A stretch of DNA of 64,000 nt from Pasteurella atlantica (GTDB lineage Bacteria > Pseudomonadota > Gammaproteobacteria > Enterobacterales > Pasteurellaceae). Position 1 is the stretch's first letter. Every line of letters starts with the position of its first letter. The translations under genes and the position numbers were made by a program. The notes beneath the pieces are model-generated. The model worked only from the letters and a program-made list of their open reading frames with translations, did not search any database and was not told the origin of the DNA. Below are positions 33,290 through 41,574 of this stretch, one piece after another. Location: positions 1,426,001 to 1,490,000 of the forward strand of contig NZ_OY856306.1 of assembly GCF_963693435.1 (NCBI RefSeq), given 5' to 3'.

Positions 33290-34351
33290 TTATTTATAAT
33301 CTAATCCTTCATAAAAATACCATCCGTTTCCAAATTCAATTAATTTAGTGATTTTATAATGTCCTATCCAGTCGCCTATTTTTATATTACTATCAATTTT
33401 AATATATCCTTTACGACAACCATAGAGACCATCAGGTGTTCTTACAAAACCTCGAGACAGTTTAAATTCAACATACTTTTCTCGTGATTCAAATTCTGAA
33501 AGAGCATATAAATCTTTTAATTTATTATCAATTTTCTTCAATTTGTTTTTTTCTAATGTTGTCATATTGTAATTAGTGGGTAAAACTACTTCGTTATTTA
33601 ATTTAATATAAATATTTGATATTCCTGATGCATCAGTAAAATGAACACCATCATAAGATGTATTTAAATAACTAATTTTAGAGTTAATACTTTCTTTATA
33701 AATAAATTCTAAATCTGATTTATTTATTTGATAAATTAGAATGTATTTTATATCCGTTAATGTAATGACCCCAATTAATATGCTTAACGATATAAATAAA
33801 AATAAGATAGTCTTAAAATGATTGTTTTTTTGTGAGTTTTTATTATATGATTTATTGCTTATTATTACTTTTGGGTTTTGTTGATTTTTATTTTTCAATA
33901 ATTTTATAAATGATAAAAGTATGTACACTACATTTAGTAATAAAAATATCGTTAAAATGAGTATTAAAATTAACACTAACATACCAAATAATAAGTGAAA
34001 ATTCGTAAGTAGAAGTTCAGAGAAGTTAACCCTTACTAGTTCCACACGACTTTTGAACAAATTAATAAAAATTAAAATAGTGATTAAAGTGGATAAAACA
34101 CCTAGTGAAATAATTAAAAATTTATGCCTCGATTTAGTATAATGTTTGTCATTATTTGTAAGTTTAATATAACTTAAAGTAACTCCAAAAGTAATAATAA
34201 CTAATCCTGAATTATATAAATCTATACCGTTTGAAATGATTTTATGATTTATTAAAATTAACGCTATAATTAATACAACAATACCTGATATATATGTAAT
34301 ATTTCCTATATTTTTCATCGTAAAAATTTTTGATAATTTTTTTGTTTGCAT
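33290..34351 (-). CDS. Unrecognised multi-pass membrane protein (353 residues)
   Basis: Not recognised. About five membrane segments lie in the first 210 residues, for example ISGIVVLIIALILINHKIIS and LLFGMLVLILILILTIFLLL. A soluble C-terminal domain of about 140 residues ends GWYFYEGLDYK, with a Cys in GLYGCRKGYIK. It is probably an inner-membrane protein with an extracytoplasmic or cytoplasmic C-domain. The gene is very AT-rich and lies 11 bp from the preceding lipoprotein gene on the same strand, so they are probably co-transcribed. Confidence 0.7.
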   Translation of the reverse strand: MQTKKLSKIFTMKNIGNITYISGIVVLIIALILINHKIISNGIDLYNSGLVIITFGVTLSYIKLTNNDKHYTKSRHKFLIISLGVLSTLITILIFINLFKSRVELVRVNFSELLLTNFHLLFGMLVLILILILTIFLLLNVVYILLSFIKLLKNKNQQNPKVIISNKSYNKNSQKNNHFKTILFLFISLSILIGVITLTDIKYILIYQINKSDLEFIYKESINSKISYLNTSYDGVHFTDASGISNIYIKLNNEVVLPTNYNMTTLEKNKLKKIDNKLKDLYALSEFESREKYVEFKLSRGFVRTPDGLYGCRKGYIKIDSNIKIGDWIGHYKITKLIEFGNGWYFYEGLDYK

Positions 34352-34362
34352 AATTATTCCTT

Positions 34363-34881
34363 TTATTTTTCTTCCATTTCTATCATATTAAACATCACAC
34401 CTGCTTTTTCTTTTGGTGTATTACAACGTCTATTTTTTGCTGTTTTAACATCAGACATAACGTGAGTAAATTTCATTGGCATTTCACCTTTAATCTCAAT
34501 ATCACAGAATATTTTGCCATCTCGTTTATAGAGTAAAAAATTATAATTATGTCCTGTGGGATCATCATTTACAAAATCAGAGGGGATAAAGTGTCTAAAT
34601 GAATAATAATATTTGTTATCATAAACAATTAAAAAGTCATTCTCTCCAAAGTTTGTTGAAAAGATCTGTTTTTCTTTTCTATTAAATATCGTTTTCATCT
34701 TTGTTGAGAAGAGTTCAGAGTCATTTTCTCGGTTTATAGAAACAAATCCATATTTGATCGCTACTTTTTCAATTTGCAAGCCACCTTTAGTTTTAATCAT
34801 TATCTCATTGTCGTTATTCCTGCAACTCGTCAAGAAAAGAATCAAGGTCAATATAAGTGTATAGGTTATTTTTGTTTTCAT
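34363..34881 (-). CDS. Unrecognised lipoprotein (172 residues)
   Basis: The signal peptide MKTKITYTLILTLILFLTSC has its lipobox Cys at residue 20. The mature domain of about 150 residues contains NFLLYKRDGKIFCDIEIKGE and two further Cys. I do not recognise the fold. It starts about 115 bp after the stop of the membrane gene at 34998 and runs into the multi-pass membrane gene at 33290-34351, so the three may form an envelope-located set. Confidence 0.7.
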   Translation of the reverse strand: MKTKITYTLILTLILFLTSCRNNDNEIMIKTKGGLQIEKVAIKYGFVSINRENDSELFSTKMKTIFNRKEKQIFSTNFGENDFLIVYDNKYYYSFRHFIPSDFVNDDPTGHNYNFLLYKRDGKIFCDIEIKGEMPMKFTHVMSDVKTAKNRRCNTPKEKAGVMFNMIEMEEK

Positions 34882-34997
34882 TTTCTATTTTTCCTATTGT
34901 TATTCGATGTTATAGCGGTCAGATCCTAATTAAAATTTGCAAAATAAGGGTTAATTTTAGTACTTAATTTTTGTATTTTTCATAATATCAATGATTT

Positions 34998-35636
34998 CTA
35001 TTGTTTTTGATCCTTAATAACTTTATAGCACCACAACACCTTATTAAAGGATCTAATACTTAATAAAAAACAAACAGTTGGAATAATAAAATAACTTTTG
35101 TAAGTTATATATTGATATGAAAAAGTAAAATAAAATAGGATAAAAGAAAGAAGACATAATGTTATTAGGATAGATCTCATTTTAATCAACTGAGCAAATT
35201 CTATATTCATTTTATCAAGCTGTTTTTGTCCGTTCTTTATGTATGTTATTAAAGTATTAAAATTTTCAAATTCATCATCTGATAATCTTATTTCGACATT
35301 ATCTTTATTTGTTATTTTAATATGTCGATAAGAGAATCCACCATTGTAGCGACGTATCAAACAATCAATACGGTGAGATTTTTCCCATAGTATTTGCTTA
35401 TAGTTTCTTGTTAATAGATGAAAACAGTAAATCCCTTTTTTATTAACCCAAATAATTTTAGACTTATATAAAAAGAAAAAACCTAAAGAGGTCACTAAAA
35501 GGATAATTGCAACTATTAAAACGATCTCACCCTCTGGCAAGAATCTATAACAAAATAATAATCCTAAAAGGAGAGCTCCAAAAGATAATAATAATTTATA
35601 AACCAGCGTAATTATATTAGGTATGGCAAGTTTCAT
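34998..35636 (-). CDS. Unrecognised membrane protein with possible PH-like core (212 residues)
   Basis: I start at the ATG at 35636 (MKLAIPNIITLVYKLLLSFG), because GGAG lies six bases upstream; the frame is open to 35675. Two helices lie near the N-terminus and two near the C-terminus (ILITLCLLSFILFYFTFSYQ). The middle about 90 residues (KIIWVNKKGIYCFHLLTRNY, WEKSHRIDCLI and IEIRLSDDEFENF-like text) have the beta-strand pattern of bacterial PH-type membrane proteins. This is an impression only. Confidence 0.6.
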   Translation of the reverse strand: MKLAIPNIITLVYKLLLSFGALLLGLLFCYRFLPEGEIVLIVAIILLVTSLGFFFLYKSKIIWVNKKGIYCFHLLTRNYKQILWEKSHRIDCLIRRYNGGFSYRHIKITNKDNVEIRLSDDEFENFNTLITYIKNGQKQLDKMNIEFAQLIKMRSILITLCLLSFILFYFTFSYQYITYKSYFIIPTVCFLLSIRSFNKVLWCYKVIKDQKQ

Positions 35637-35830
35637 TAAAATCTCCATTATTATTATGGTGTATCTGTACAACAATTTGCATTATATTACTATCAATTTC
35701 TTTTTGAACCATAACAAGGAGACATTATTGCTGATTGTTTTTTATATGTTATGATGGCTCAGAAGTGTATAGTCTATCATCTGAAAAATGATATATAAAT
35801 AACGTTTTAACTTATTAGTGGAGCATTTTG

Positions 35831-36274
35831 ATGTTAAATATTTACAAAATTAGTTTATTCACTGTATGTATGAGTTTACTAATGTCTTGTGATGGAAGAA
35901 ATCCTTCGCATAAGTCTCCTATAAAGGCGGATATGTTGATATATACAAAAAAACAGGAATTGTGCTTTAAACCTAGCATATCTAAAAAATTTATAGTTAA
36001 AGATGTAAGTTTCACTTTACAAAAACTGCCTGAAAGTCAACAATCACACTCTGTAAGTTATATTTGGACTATATTTTATGATAATTCGCAATATTTAGGT
36101 GAAGAAGTTTGTACTAATTTTTCTGAGCAACTTTCGGCTCCTTTAAAAGTTAACTCTGAATATATTATCTTTATGAATGGATTAGTCGTAAATAAATACC
36201 AACAAATAGCTTCTGGTTATCGTTTTTATTATAACAGTCAAAGAAATATTCAAAATCTTGTTCCAATACTTTAA
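35831..36274 (+). CDS. Unrecognised lipoprotein (147 residues)
   Basis: ATG at 35831 with GGAG upstream; an in-frame TTG precedes it directly. The signal MLNIYKISLFTVCMSLLMSC has lipobox LMSC. The mature 127 residues have a predicted beta-rich pattern with two Cys (ELCFKPS and EEVCTNFSEQ) that could form a disulphide. It is on the opposite strand to the preceding unknowns, upstream of xseA, and has its own terminator. The function is unknown. Confidence 0.65.
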   Translation: MLNIYKISLFTVCMSLLMSCDGRNPSHKSPIKADMLIYTKKQELCFKPSISKKFIVKDVSFTLQKLPESQQSHSVSYIWTIFYDNSQYLGEEVCTNFSEQLSAPLKVNSEYIIFMNGLVVNKYQQIASGYRFYYNSQRNIQNLVPIL

Positions 36275-36297
36275 TTGTGACATTGTCACGTTTTTTT
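36275..36297 (+). terminator. Terminator between the lipoprotein gene and xseA
   Basis: GTGAC and GTCAC form a short stem with a 3-nt loop followed by seven T. Confidence 0.75.
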
Positions 36298-36374
36298 GTA
36301 ATTTTTAAATACCTCTTTCTTTATTTCCATATTTTAGTAAACTTACCCTATTATTTTAATCACCGATATTTGCA

Positions 36375-37703
36375 ATGAGTAATATTCTAACTGTTACACA
36401 ACTTAACTATACCGTTCGTAATCTACTTGAAATGGAGCTGGGGCATATTTGGCTGACAGGAGAAATTTCTAATTTTAGCCAACCTGTTTCAGGGCATTGG
36501 TATCTTACTTTAAAAGATGATAAGGCTCAGGTTCGTAGTGCGATGTTCAGAATGAAAAATCGATCCGTTAATTTTCAGCCTCAAAATGGAATGCAAGTAT
36601 TGGTTTGTGCCAAAATCAGTTTGTATGAGCCAAGAGGGGATTATCAACTTATTATTGAAAGTATGCAGATGGCAGGGGATGGTTTATTACAACAGCAATT
36701 CGAACAGCTGAAAATAAAGTTATCTGAGGCTGGGTTATTTTCACAACAATATAAAAAAGCGATCCCATCATTTGTAAAAACAGTGGGAATTGTGACATCT
36801 TCAACAGGTGCAGCATTACAAGATATATTAAATGTGTTACAACGTCGCGATCCTAGTTTAAATATCATTATTTATCCAACTTTGGTGCAGGGGAGTGAAG
36901 CAAAACGTGACATTGTCACAAGTATTAATGTAGCAAATAGCCGTAAAGAATGTGATGTACTTATTGTAGGGCGAGGTGGTGGCTCATTAGAAGATTTGTG
37001 GTGTTTTAATGAAGAAGACGTTGCCTATGCCATTTTTAATTCGAATATTCCCATTATTAGTGCAGTAGGACACGAAATTGATGTAACCATTACAGATTTT
37101 GTGGCAGATCTAAGAGCTCCAACACCTTCAGCAGCCGCTGAATTAGTGAGCCGAGATCAACAAGATCTATTACGTCAATTACAGCAATATTATGATAGAT
37201 CCAATTTTGCTTTCGATCGTTTATGGGGAAGTAAGATCACTCAGCTTGAACAATTACAAAAACGTTTAAGCTTTCAACATCCTATGCGTCAAGTTGACTA
37301 TCAAAAAACACAGCTTGAACAACAAAAAACATTGTTATTAAAGGCATTTCAACAGGTTGTTAAAACTAAAAAGCAGAGCATTGTACAACTAAATCAGAGG
37401 GTAGAACTAAATCCATTGTCTTCTTATTTAATGAAACAACAGCAGAAGCAAGATTATTTAACACAACGTTTAAACTATGCGATAGAAAAAAAATTCACTC
37501 AAAAACAACAATTATTCCAACAATATTGTACTCAGCTTGACAGTTTAAGCCCCTTAAAAGTACTTTCAAGAGGCTATAGTGTAACTAGAAATGAGAATAA
37601 TGAAGTGATCACATCAATAAAACAAATTAAAATGGGCGATCAAATTAAAACAAAAGTATTAAAAGGTGAATTAATCAGTGAAGTTATTAAGATAAATCAT
37701 TAA
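36375..37703 (+). CDS. xseA: Exodeoxyribonuclease VII large subunit
   Basis: Large subunit of the ssDNA exonuclease ExoVII. It has 442 residues, family length. The N-terminal OB-fold reads LTVTQLNYTVRNLLEMELGH, then IWLTGEISNFSQPVSGHWYL. The nuclease domain has VGIVTSSTGAALQDILNVLQ, DVLIVGRGGGSLEDLWCFNE and PIISAVGHEIDVTITDFVAD, followed by APTPSAAAELV and a long coiled coil from about residue 270 to 400. The C-terminus has LSRGYSVTRN. A single gene. Confidence 0.96.
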   Translation: MSNILTVTQLNYTVRNLLEMELGHIWLTGEISNFSQPVSGHWYLTLKDDKAQVRSAMFRMKNRSVNFQPQNGMQVLVCAKISLYEPRGDYQLIIESMQMAGDGLLQQQFEQLKIKLSEAGLFSQQYKKAIPSFVKTVGIVTSSTGAALQDILNVLQRRDPSLNIIIYPTLVQGSEAKRDIVTSINVANSRKECDVLIVGRGGGSLEDLWCFNEEDVAYAIFNSNIPIISAVGHEIDVTITDFVADLRAPTPSAAAELVSRDQQDLLRQLQQYYDRSNFAFDRLWGSKITQLEQLQKRLSFQHPMRQVDYQKTQLEQQKTLLLKAFQQVVKTKKQSIVQLNQRVELNPLSSYLMKQQQKQDYLTQRLNYAIEKKFTQKQQLFQQYCTQLDSLSPLKVLSRGYSVTRNENNEVITSIKQIKMGDQIKTKVLKGELISEVIKINH

Positions 37704-37721
37704 GATCCTTTTATTTTTATA

Positions 37722-37773
37722 GCGGTAAGATCCTAATAACAATTTGTAAAAAACTAAAATGATCTTACCGCTT
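37722..37773. repeat. Inverted pair of uptake-like sequences after xseA
   Basis: AGCGGTAAGATC (37722-37733) and GATCTTACCGCT (37762-37773) are exact inverse copies, so a 12-bp stem with a loop of about 28 nt can form. It probably acts as a terminator for xseA and the gene at 37812. Confidence 0.7.
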
Positions 37774-37811
37774 GATCCTTTTCTAGAACATTAATAGAGA
37801 TCCACAAATCG

Positions 37812-37997
37812 TTATCTTCCTTCTTTTTGATCTGCAAATTTTTGGTAGTCACTATCAGAGATATGTTCCAATCCTTTATTAATTAACATTTTTAAAATCT
37901 CCGTATCTTTAAAACTGGTTTTAGTTAAAATCACGGCTTTTACGTGCTCTTTCTGTACACGATCCCAAGTTAAATTATCAATATGTTTAGTAGGCAT
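37812..37997 (-). CDS. Unrecognised 61-residue protein
   Basis: MPTKHIDNLTWDRVQKEHVK, then AVILTKTSFKDTEILKMLIN, then KGLEHISDSDYQKFADQKEG. AGAGAG precedes the ATG. The short strand followed by two helices and the DTEIL/KGLEHI pattern recall ribbon-helix-helix-type proteins of plasmids, but I cannot assign it. It lies convergent with xseA and next to a GATC- and DnaA-box-rich stretch. Confidence 0.55.
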   Translation of the reverse strand: MPTKHIDNLTWDRVQKEHVKAVILTKTSFKDTEILKMLINKGLEHISDSDYQKFADQKEGR

Positions 37998-38069
37998 CTT
38001 AAACTCTCTTTCTATAACTTATTATAAATAAAGGAAATAATAACAACTTTTTAATAAAAAACAAAGGGT

Positions 38070-38393
38070 TTATCCATCTAATTTCTGAGAAAATAAGTTG
38101 ATAAACATTTCTAATAAATTATAAACTTAGAAATATAGAGCTAAAGAGAGCAACTACTCACTTTTTTAGGATCCTTTCTTGTTATAAAGTAAGCATCCAC
38201 TTGCAAAAATAGATTTTTAAAGATCTATAAAATAATGTTAAAATAAAGATCTGCTCACGTGATTGTTTTAAAAGGATCTTTTTTATACTAATTAGATATA
38301 AAAATTTAAAGCGTGGATCTTGGATTATTTTTAGTAAAAAAATAGAAGAATAATAACAAAAAACAAGGAAATAAAGTTATCCACTTATCCACA
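38070..38393. other. GATC-rich AT-rich stretch with DnaA-box-like sites
   Basis: No ORF. There is a perfect DnaA box TTATCCACA (38385-38393) overlapping TTATCCACT (38377-38385), and TTATCCATC at 38070-38078. Three GATCT words start at 38222, 38248 and 38275, and further GATC sites lie at 38169 and 38316. The GATCT words are each followed by AT-rich text, recalling the 13-mers of an enterobacterial origin. It lies only about 19 kb from dif, so it is unlikely to be the chromosomal origin. Confidence 0.4.
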
Positions 38394-38490
38394 ACAAAAA
38401 ACAACTAATTAGTGCAAATGCCCAATTTTGATTTTCTGAAGGGATAAAAAGAAAGTAAATACTTACATATTTGATTTGTATATATTAAAA

Positions 38491-38785
38491 ATGAAGCTTG
38501 CTATTGCTGAAGGTAATTTAATGAAAAAGATATTTTGTTGGAGTAAGTGCTGTACTACCTAAAAATCTGAAAAGTTTAAATATTTATATAATATTCAAAA
38601 TTCCCTTTGTTGGAGATAAATTTGTTAGATTTAAAGGCAGTAAATCTGAAATTATATTAAATGCACCTCATCTGAGGTTTCAAATTTATTTGGATTACTT
38701 GCATAATAATTTTATTGAGGCAGTGAATAAAGCAAAATTAGAGGAGAAAAAACAGAGACGTCAAAATGATGCTTCAGTATTATAA
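38491..38785 (+). pseudogene. Frameshifted remnant of an unrecognised gene
   Basis: An ATG at 38491 opens MKLAIAEGNLMKK, then the frame must shift to read RYFVGVSAVLPKNLKSLNIY, then IIFKIPFVGDKFVRFKGSKS, and on to KKQRRQNDASVL and a stop. Neither frame alone is complete. The amino-acid composition looks protein-like, but I do not recognise it. Confidence 0.45.
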
Positions 38786-38832
38786 ATTAAGATATAATAA
38801 TGAAAAATCGTAAAAATAGTATGAATTTCTAA

Positions 38833-38866
38833 ATAAGCGGTATGATTACTGTAAAAATTTGCAAAT
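38833..38866 (+). repeat. Uptake-signal-like sequence
   Basis: TAAGCGGTATGATTACTG followed by TTTGCAAAT. The core differs by two bases from ACAAGCGGT; the tail is perfect. Confidence 0.6.
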
Positions 38867-38961
38867 TTTTAACAGAAAGCTACCGCTATCAAGATTTATT
38901 TAAAAGTCCAAAATCAAAAGGCATCAAACTAAACTTGGTTTTTAAACCACTTTGTTTAATC

Positions 38962-39738
38962 TTAGATTGGTTGTAATTCCATAATCATTGCCTTTTGAAC
39001 GGCATCACGCTCGGAAATTTGCTTAGCCCAACGCATTAAGTGTTGATAGGATTTAATATCTAAAAATGTATCTGAACCTGTGTATAACTTACCCAACGCT
39101 AATTGTCCATACCACGCCCAAATCGCCATATCGGCAATGCTATAACCACACTTGCAGATATACTCATTATCCGCTAAATGCTTATTTAATAAATCTAATT
39201 GACGTTTTGTTTCCATCGTAAAGCGGTCAATAGCATATTCTATCGGCTCTGGTGCATAATGATAAAAATGCCCAAAACCACCACCTAAATACGGAGCAGA
39301 ACCCATTTGCCACATCAACCACGACAAACATTCGGCTCGATCTTTGCCAGATTTTGGTAAAAAGTATCCATATTTTTCTGCTAGATAGATTAAAATCGCT
39401 CCTGACTCAAATAACTTTATCGGTTCATCAAGTGACTGATCGATCAAGGCAGGAATTTTAGAATTAGGGTTTATTGCCACAAAATCTGAACCAAATTGTT
39501 GTTCTTCCATAATATTGATCTGATAGGCATCAAATTCAGCACCAGCTACATTCAAAAGTGCTAACTCTTTAAGCATTATATTGATTTTTATGCCATTAGG
39601 CGTATTTAATGAATAGAGTTGTAATGGCTTATCGCCACGAGGTAATCTTTGCTCAAATTTTGCCCCAGCAGTGGGGCGGTTAAAATGATGAGAATTTTCT
39701 TTATTTTTCCAAACCTTTGGCGGTGTGTAAGTCGTCAT
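38962..39738 (-). CDS. yghU: Glutathione-dependent disulphide-bond oxidoreductase, YghU-type GST
   Basis: 258 residues. The N-terminal extension and thioredoxin fold read YTPPKVWKNKENSHHFNRPT, then AGAKFEQRLPRGDKPLQLYS, with LYSLNTPNGIKI as the glutathione site region and INPNSKIPALID as the cis-Pro motif; LFESGAILIYLAEKYG follows. The helical C-terminal domain includes YSIADMAIWAWYG. YghU-type enzymes bind two glutathiones and show disulphide reductase activity. It is slightly shorter than E. coli YghU (about 288). It sits at the downstream end of a cluster of electrophile and oxidative-stress genes. Confidence 0.9.
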   Translation of the reverse strand: MTTYTPPKVWKNKENSHHFNRPTAGAKFEQRLPRGDKPLQLYSLNTPNGIKINIMLKELALLNVAGAEFDAYQINIMEEQQFGSDFVAINPNSKIPALIDQSLDEPIKLFESGAILIYLAEKYGYFLPKSGKDRAECLSWLMWQMGSAPYLGGGFGHFYHYAPEPIEYAIDRFTMETKRQLDLLNKHLADNEYICKCGYSIADMAIWAWYGQLALGKLYTGSDTFLDIKSYQHLMRWAKQISERDAVQKAMIMELQPI

Positions 39739-39848
39739 TACATTTACTTCTTTTTGTTGCTTTCTTTGTTTTAGAATAAGTCACAAGTAAAAATACCAAA
39801 CCCGTTAACGGAATAAATCAACTGATAAGTATTTATTTTGTCCTAAAT

Positions 39849-40475
39849 TTATTTAAAGGTGGTAATTTCTTCTGCATCAAGGCGAATACTGCCGTGTGAT
39901 TGATAATTTGCTTTGCCGATTGCAATGATCATTACAGGTACATATCTTTCAGGATCAACGCCTAATGACTCGGCAATTTTATCTTCTTCAAAACCACCAA
40001 TAGCGTTGGTATCGTATCCATAAGCACGAGCGACTAACATTAATTGCATTGCCATTAAACTTGTATCAATTTTAACAATATCATTCATTTTTTGTTTAGA
40101 AGCATTTTCATAAAATGGCATAAACATTCCCATCAGCTCTTGCTTGATATTTTCAGGCATTAACCCTTTTTCAACTGCTCTTGAATAAATATCCTCCGCT
40201 TTTTGGTAACATTGCATATCGCCAAAAAGGACAATCATTGCTGCGGATGTATCATTTTGTCTTGTATTAAAGCGAATAAGTGGTCTTAAAATATCTTTTC
40301 CTTCCGGCGTATCCACGACAACAAATCGCCAAGGCTGTAAATTCACAGATGATGGTGCTTTTACTGCTTTATTAAGCATTTCTAGCATTTCTTCACGATC
40401 TATTTTGATATTTTCATCAAAAACTTTTATAGACGTTCGATTATAAACAATATCTTCAAAATTATTATTTTTCAT
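39849..40475 (-). CDS. Nitroreductase-family NAD(P)H oxidoreductase
   Basis: I start it at the ATG at 40475 (MKNNNFEDIVYNRTSIKVFD), which has AAGGA upstream; the longer frame overlaps the end of the hchA-like gene. This gives 208 residues. FMN contacts are expected in the RTSIK segment and in VKAPSSVNLQPWRFVVVDT, and the C-terminal part contains GYDTNAIGGFEEDKIAESLG. Such enzymes reduce quinones, nitro compounds and other electrophiles. It follows the hchA-like gene by 11 bp on the same strand and is probably co-transcribed from the promoter at 41513-41564. Confidence 0.9.
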   Translation of the reverse strand: MKNNNFEDIVYNRTSIKVFDENIKIDREEMLEMLNKAVKAPSSVNLQPWRFVVVDTPEGKDILRPLIRFNTRQNDTSAAMIVLFGDMQCYQKAEDIYSRAVEKGLMPENIKQELMGMFMPFYENASKQKMNDIVKIDTSLMAMQLMLVARAYGYDTNAIGGFEEDKIAESLGVDPERYVPVMIIAIGKANYQSHGSIRLDAEEITTFK

Positions 40476-40486
40476 ATTTTTTCCTT

Positions 40487-41347
40487 TTATTTGTTGATTG
40501 ATTTTAATAGTTCTTCTGCACACAATTTCCCAAAATCATTAGCGGCTTGTGGACTTGCACCAGTAATCAATTTTCGGTCGATATAACAAGTTTTATCGGC
40601 TTTTTTATTGACAAAAGTAACACCTAAATTTTCCAATGTTTCACCAAATTTCCAAGTTAAATGCCCTGGCATATAGCCAATCATCGGTGTTTGTTTATCA
40701 ACACTATCAGGGAAGGCAGCCATTTTATAGCCTTTGTAAATAAACTCTTTATCATTGTCTAAATTTGCAGCCAATAAAGCCGCAGGGGCGTGACAAATCG
40801 CCATCATATATAAATCTTTTTTGTGTGACCAATGAATGAGTTGGCTTAAATTTTTATCTTCGGGTAATCCAAGCATTGCACCGTGTCCCCCTGGAATAAA
40901 AACAGCTACATAATCATCATTATCATTCATTTTATGTTGTACAAAATCAGCTAAACTTTTTGGATTTTCAAATTGTGATTGATATTCTGAATAGATTTTT
41001 TGAACATTTTCATCTTTTTGTGGCATTGCCCACATTTCGATTTTTACTGATTTTCCTGTTGGTGTGTAAATATCAACATCAAAACCTGCGTTTTTAAGGT
41101 GTAACATAGGCAATAGCATTTCGACAGGGTGGTTTCCTGTTGAAAATTTTGTGCCGTTTGCCATTGTCATATTTTGCTGTTCGGTACAGATCATTAAGAT
41201 TTTTTTCGTGCCTTGATAGGTATTTGGATAAATTGAACCGTCAAAATCAGTTTTGTCTGATGTTGCTAGCTTTAAAGCAAGTTTTGACGGAATAAATGCA
41301 CCGTCTTTGGCAGGTTGTGGTGCAAGTCCGAGTAGTTTTTTTAACAT
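40487..41347 (-). CDS. hchA: Hsp31-type glyoxalase III / protein deglycase
   Basis: 286 residues. A DJ-1/PfpI superfamily protein of the Hsp31 class with the longer N-terminal arm. The nucleophile Cys is in LYMMAICHAPAALLAANLD and the acidic elbow in VAVFIPGGHGAMLGLPEDKN; YPNTYQGTKKILMIC begins the core fold. It detoxifies methylglyoxal or repairs glycated proteins, as known for E. coli HchA. A nitroreductase follows. The conserved promoter module lies upstream with only a short nitroreductase fragment in between. Confidence 0.92.
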   Translation of the reverse strand: MLKKLLGLAPQPAKDGAFIPSKLALKLATSDKTDFDGSIYPNTYQGTKKILMICTEQQNMTMANGTKFSTGNHPVEMLLPMLHLKNAGFDVDIYTPTGKSVKIEMWAMPQKDENVQKIYSEYQSQFENPKSLADFVQHKMNDNDDYVAVFIPGGHGAMLGLPEDKNLSQLIHWSHKKDLYMMAICHAPAALLAANLDNDKEFIYKGYKMAAFPDSVDKQTPMIGYMPGHLTWKFGETLENLGVTFVNKKADKTCYIDRKLITGASPQAANDFGKLCAEELLKSINK

Positions 41348-41376
41348 AATGTTTTTCCTTAGGTAATAATTGAGTA

Positions 41377-41481
41377 TTAGAAATGTGTAAAAATTTCGTC
41401 TAACTCAAAATGAGATTTGGGTAATTTTGCATTAAAGTCATCATCAGCGTGATAACTCAATGCTATGGTTAAAGTTGGCAT
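41377..41481 (-). pseudogene. C-terminal fragment of a nitroreductase
   Basis: A 34-codon frame MPTLTIALSYHADDDFNAKL, then PKSHFELDEIFTHF. ALxYxxxDDxNAKxPKxxxxLxEI is the typical C-terminus of NfsB-type nitroreductases. There is no upstream catalytic part: the ATG lies about 30 bp from the conserved promoter, so a deletion has joined the promoter to the gene tail. Confidence 0.7.
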
Positions 41482-41512
41482 TGTTTACTCTTTTGTACTC
41501 AATTAACTTGTA

Positions 41513-41564
41513 TGCAAAATATTATATTGAGTAAAAATATATTTGCAAGTTGTTTGTGTACAAA
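41513..41564 (-). promoter_or_regulatory. Conserved promoter/operator module, copy 1 (hchA side)
   Basis: On the minus strand: TTTGTACACAAA (41564-41553), then CTTGCAAA with -35 TTGCAA, 16 bp, -10 TATAAT, then TTTTGCA. The same elements occur at exactly the same spacing at 45634-45689 upstream of yqhD. It reads toward the nitroreductase fragment, the hchA-like gene and the nitroreductase. The regulator is not identified. Confidence 0.7.
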
Positions 41565-41574
41565 TTATTTTTTA

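Noticed and set aside
37998-38960. Chromosomal oriC
   Set aside because: DnaA boxes and GATC words are present, but dif lies 19 kb away and no typical origin neighbours are seen. Kept only as an oriC-like stretch.
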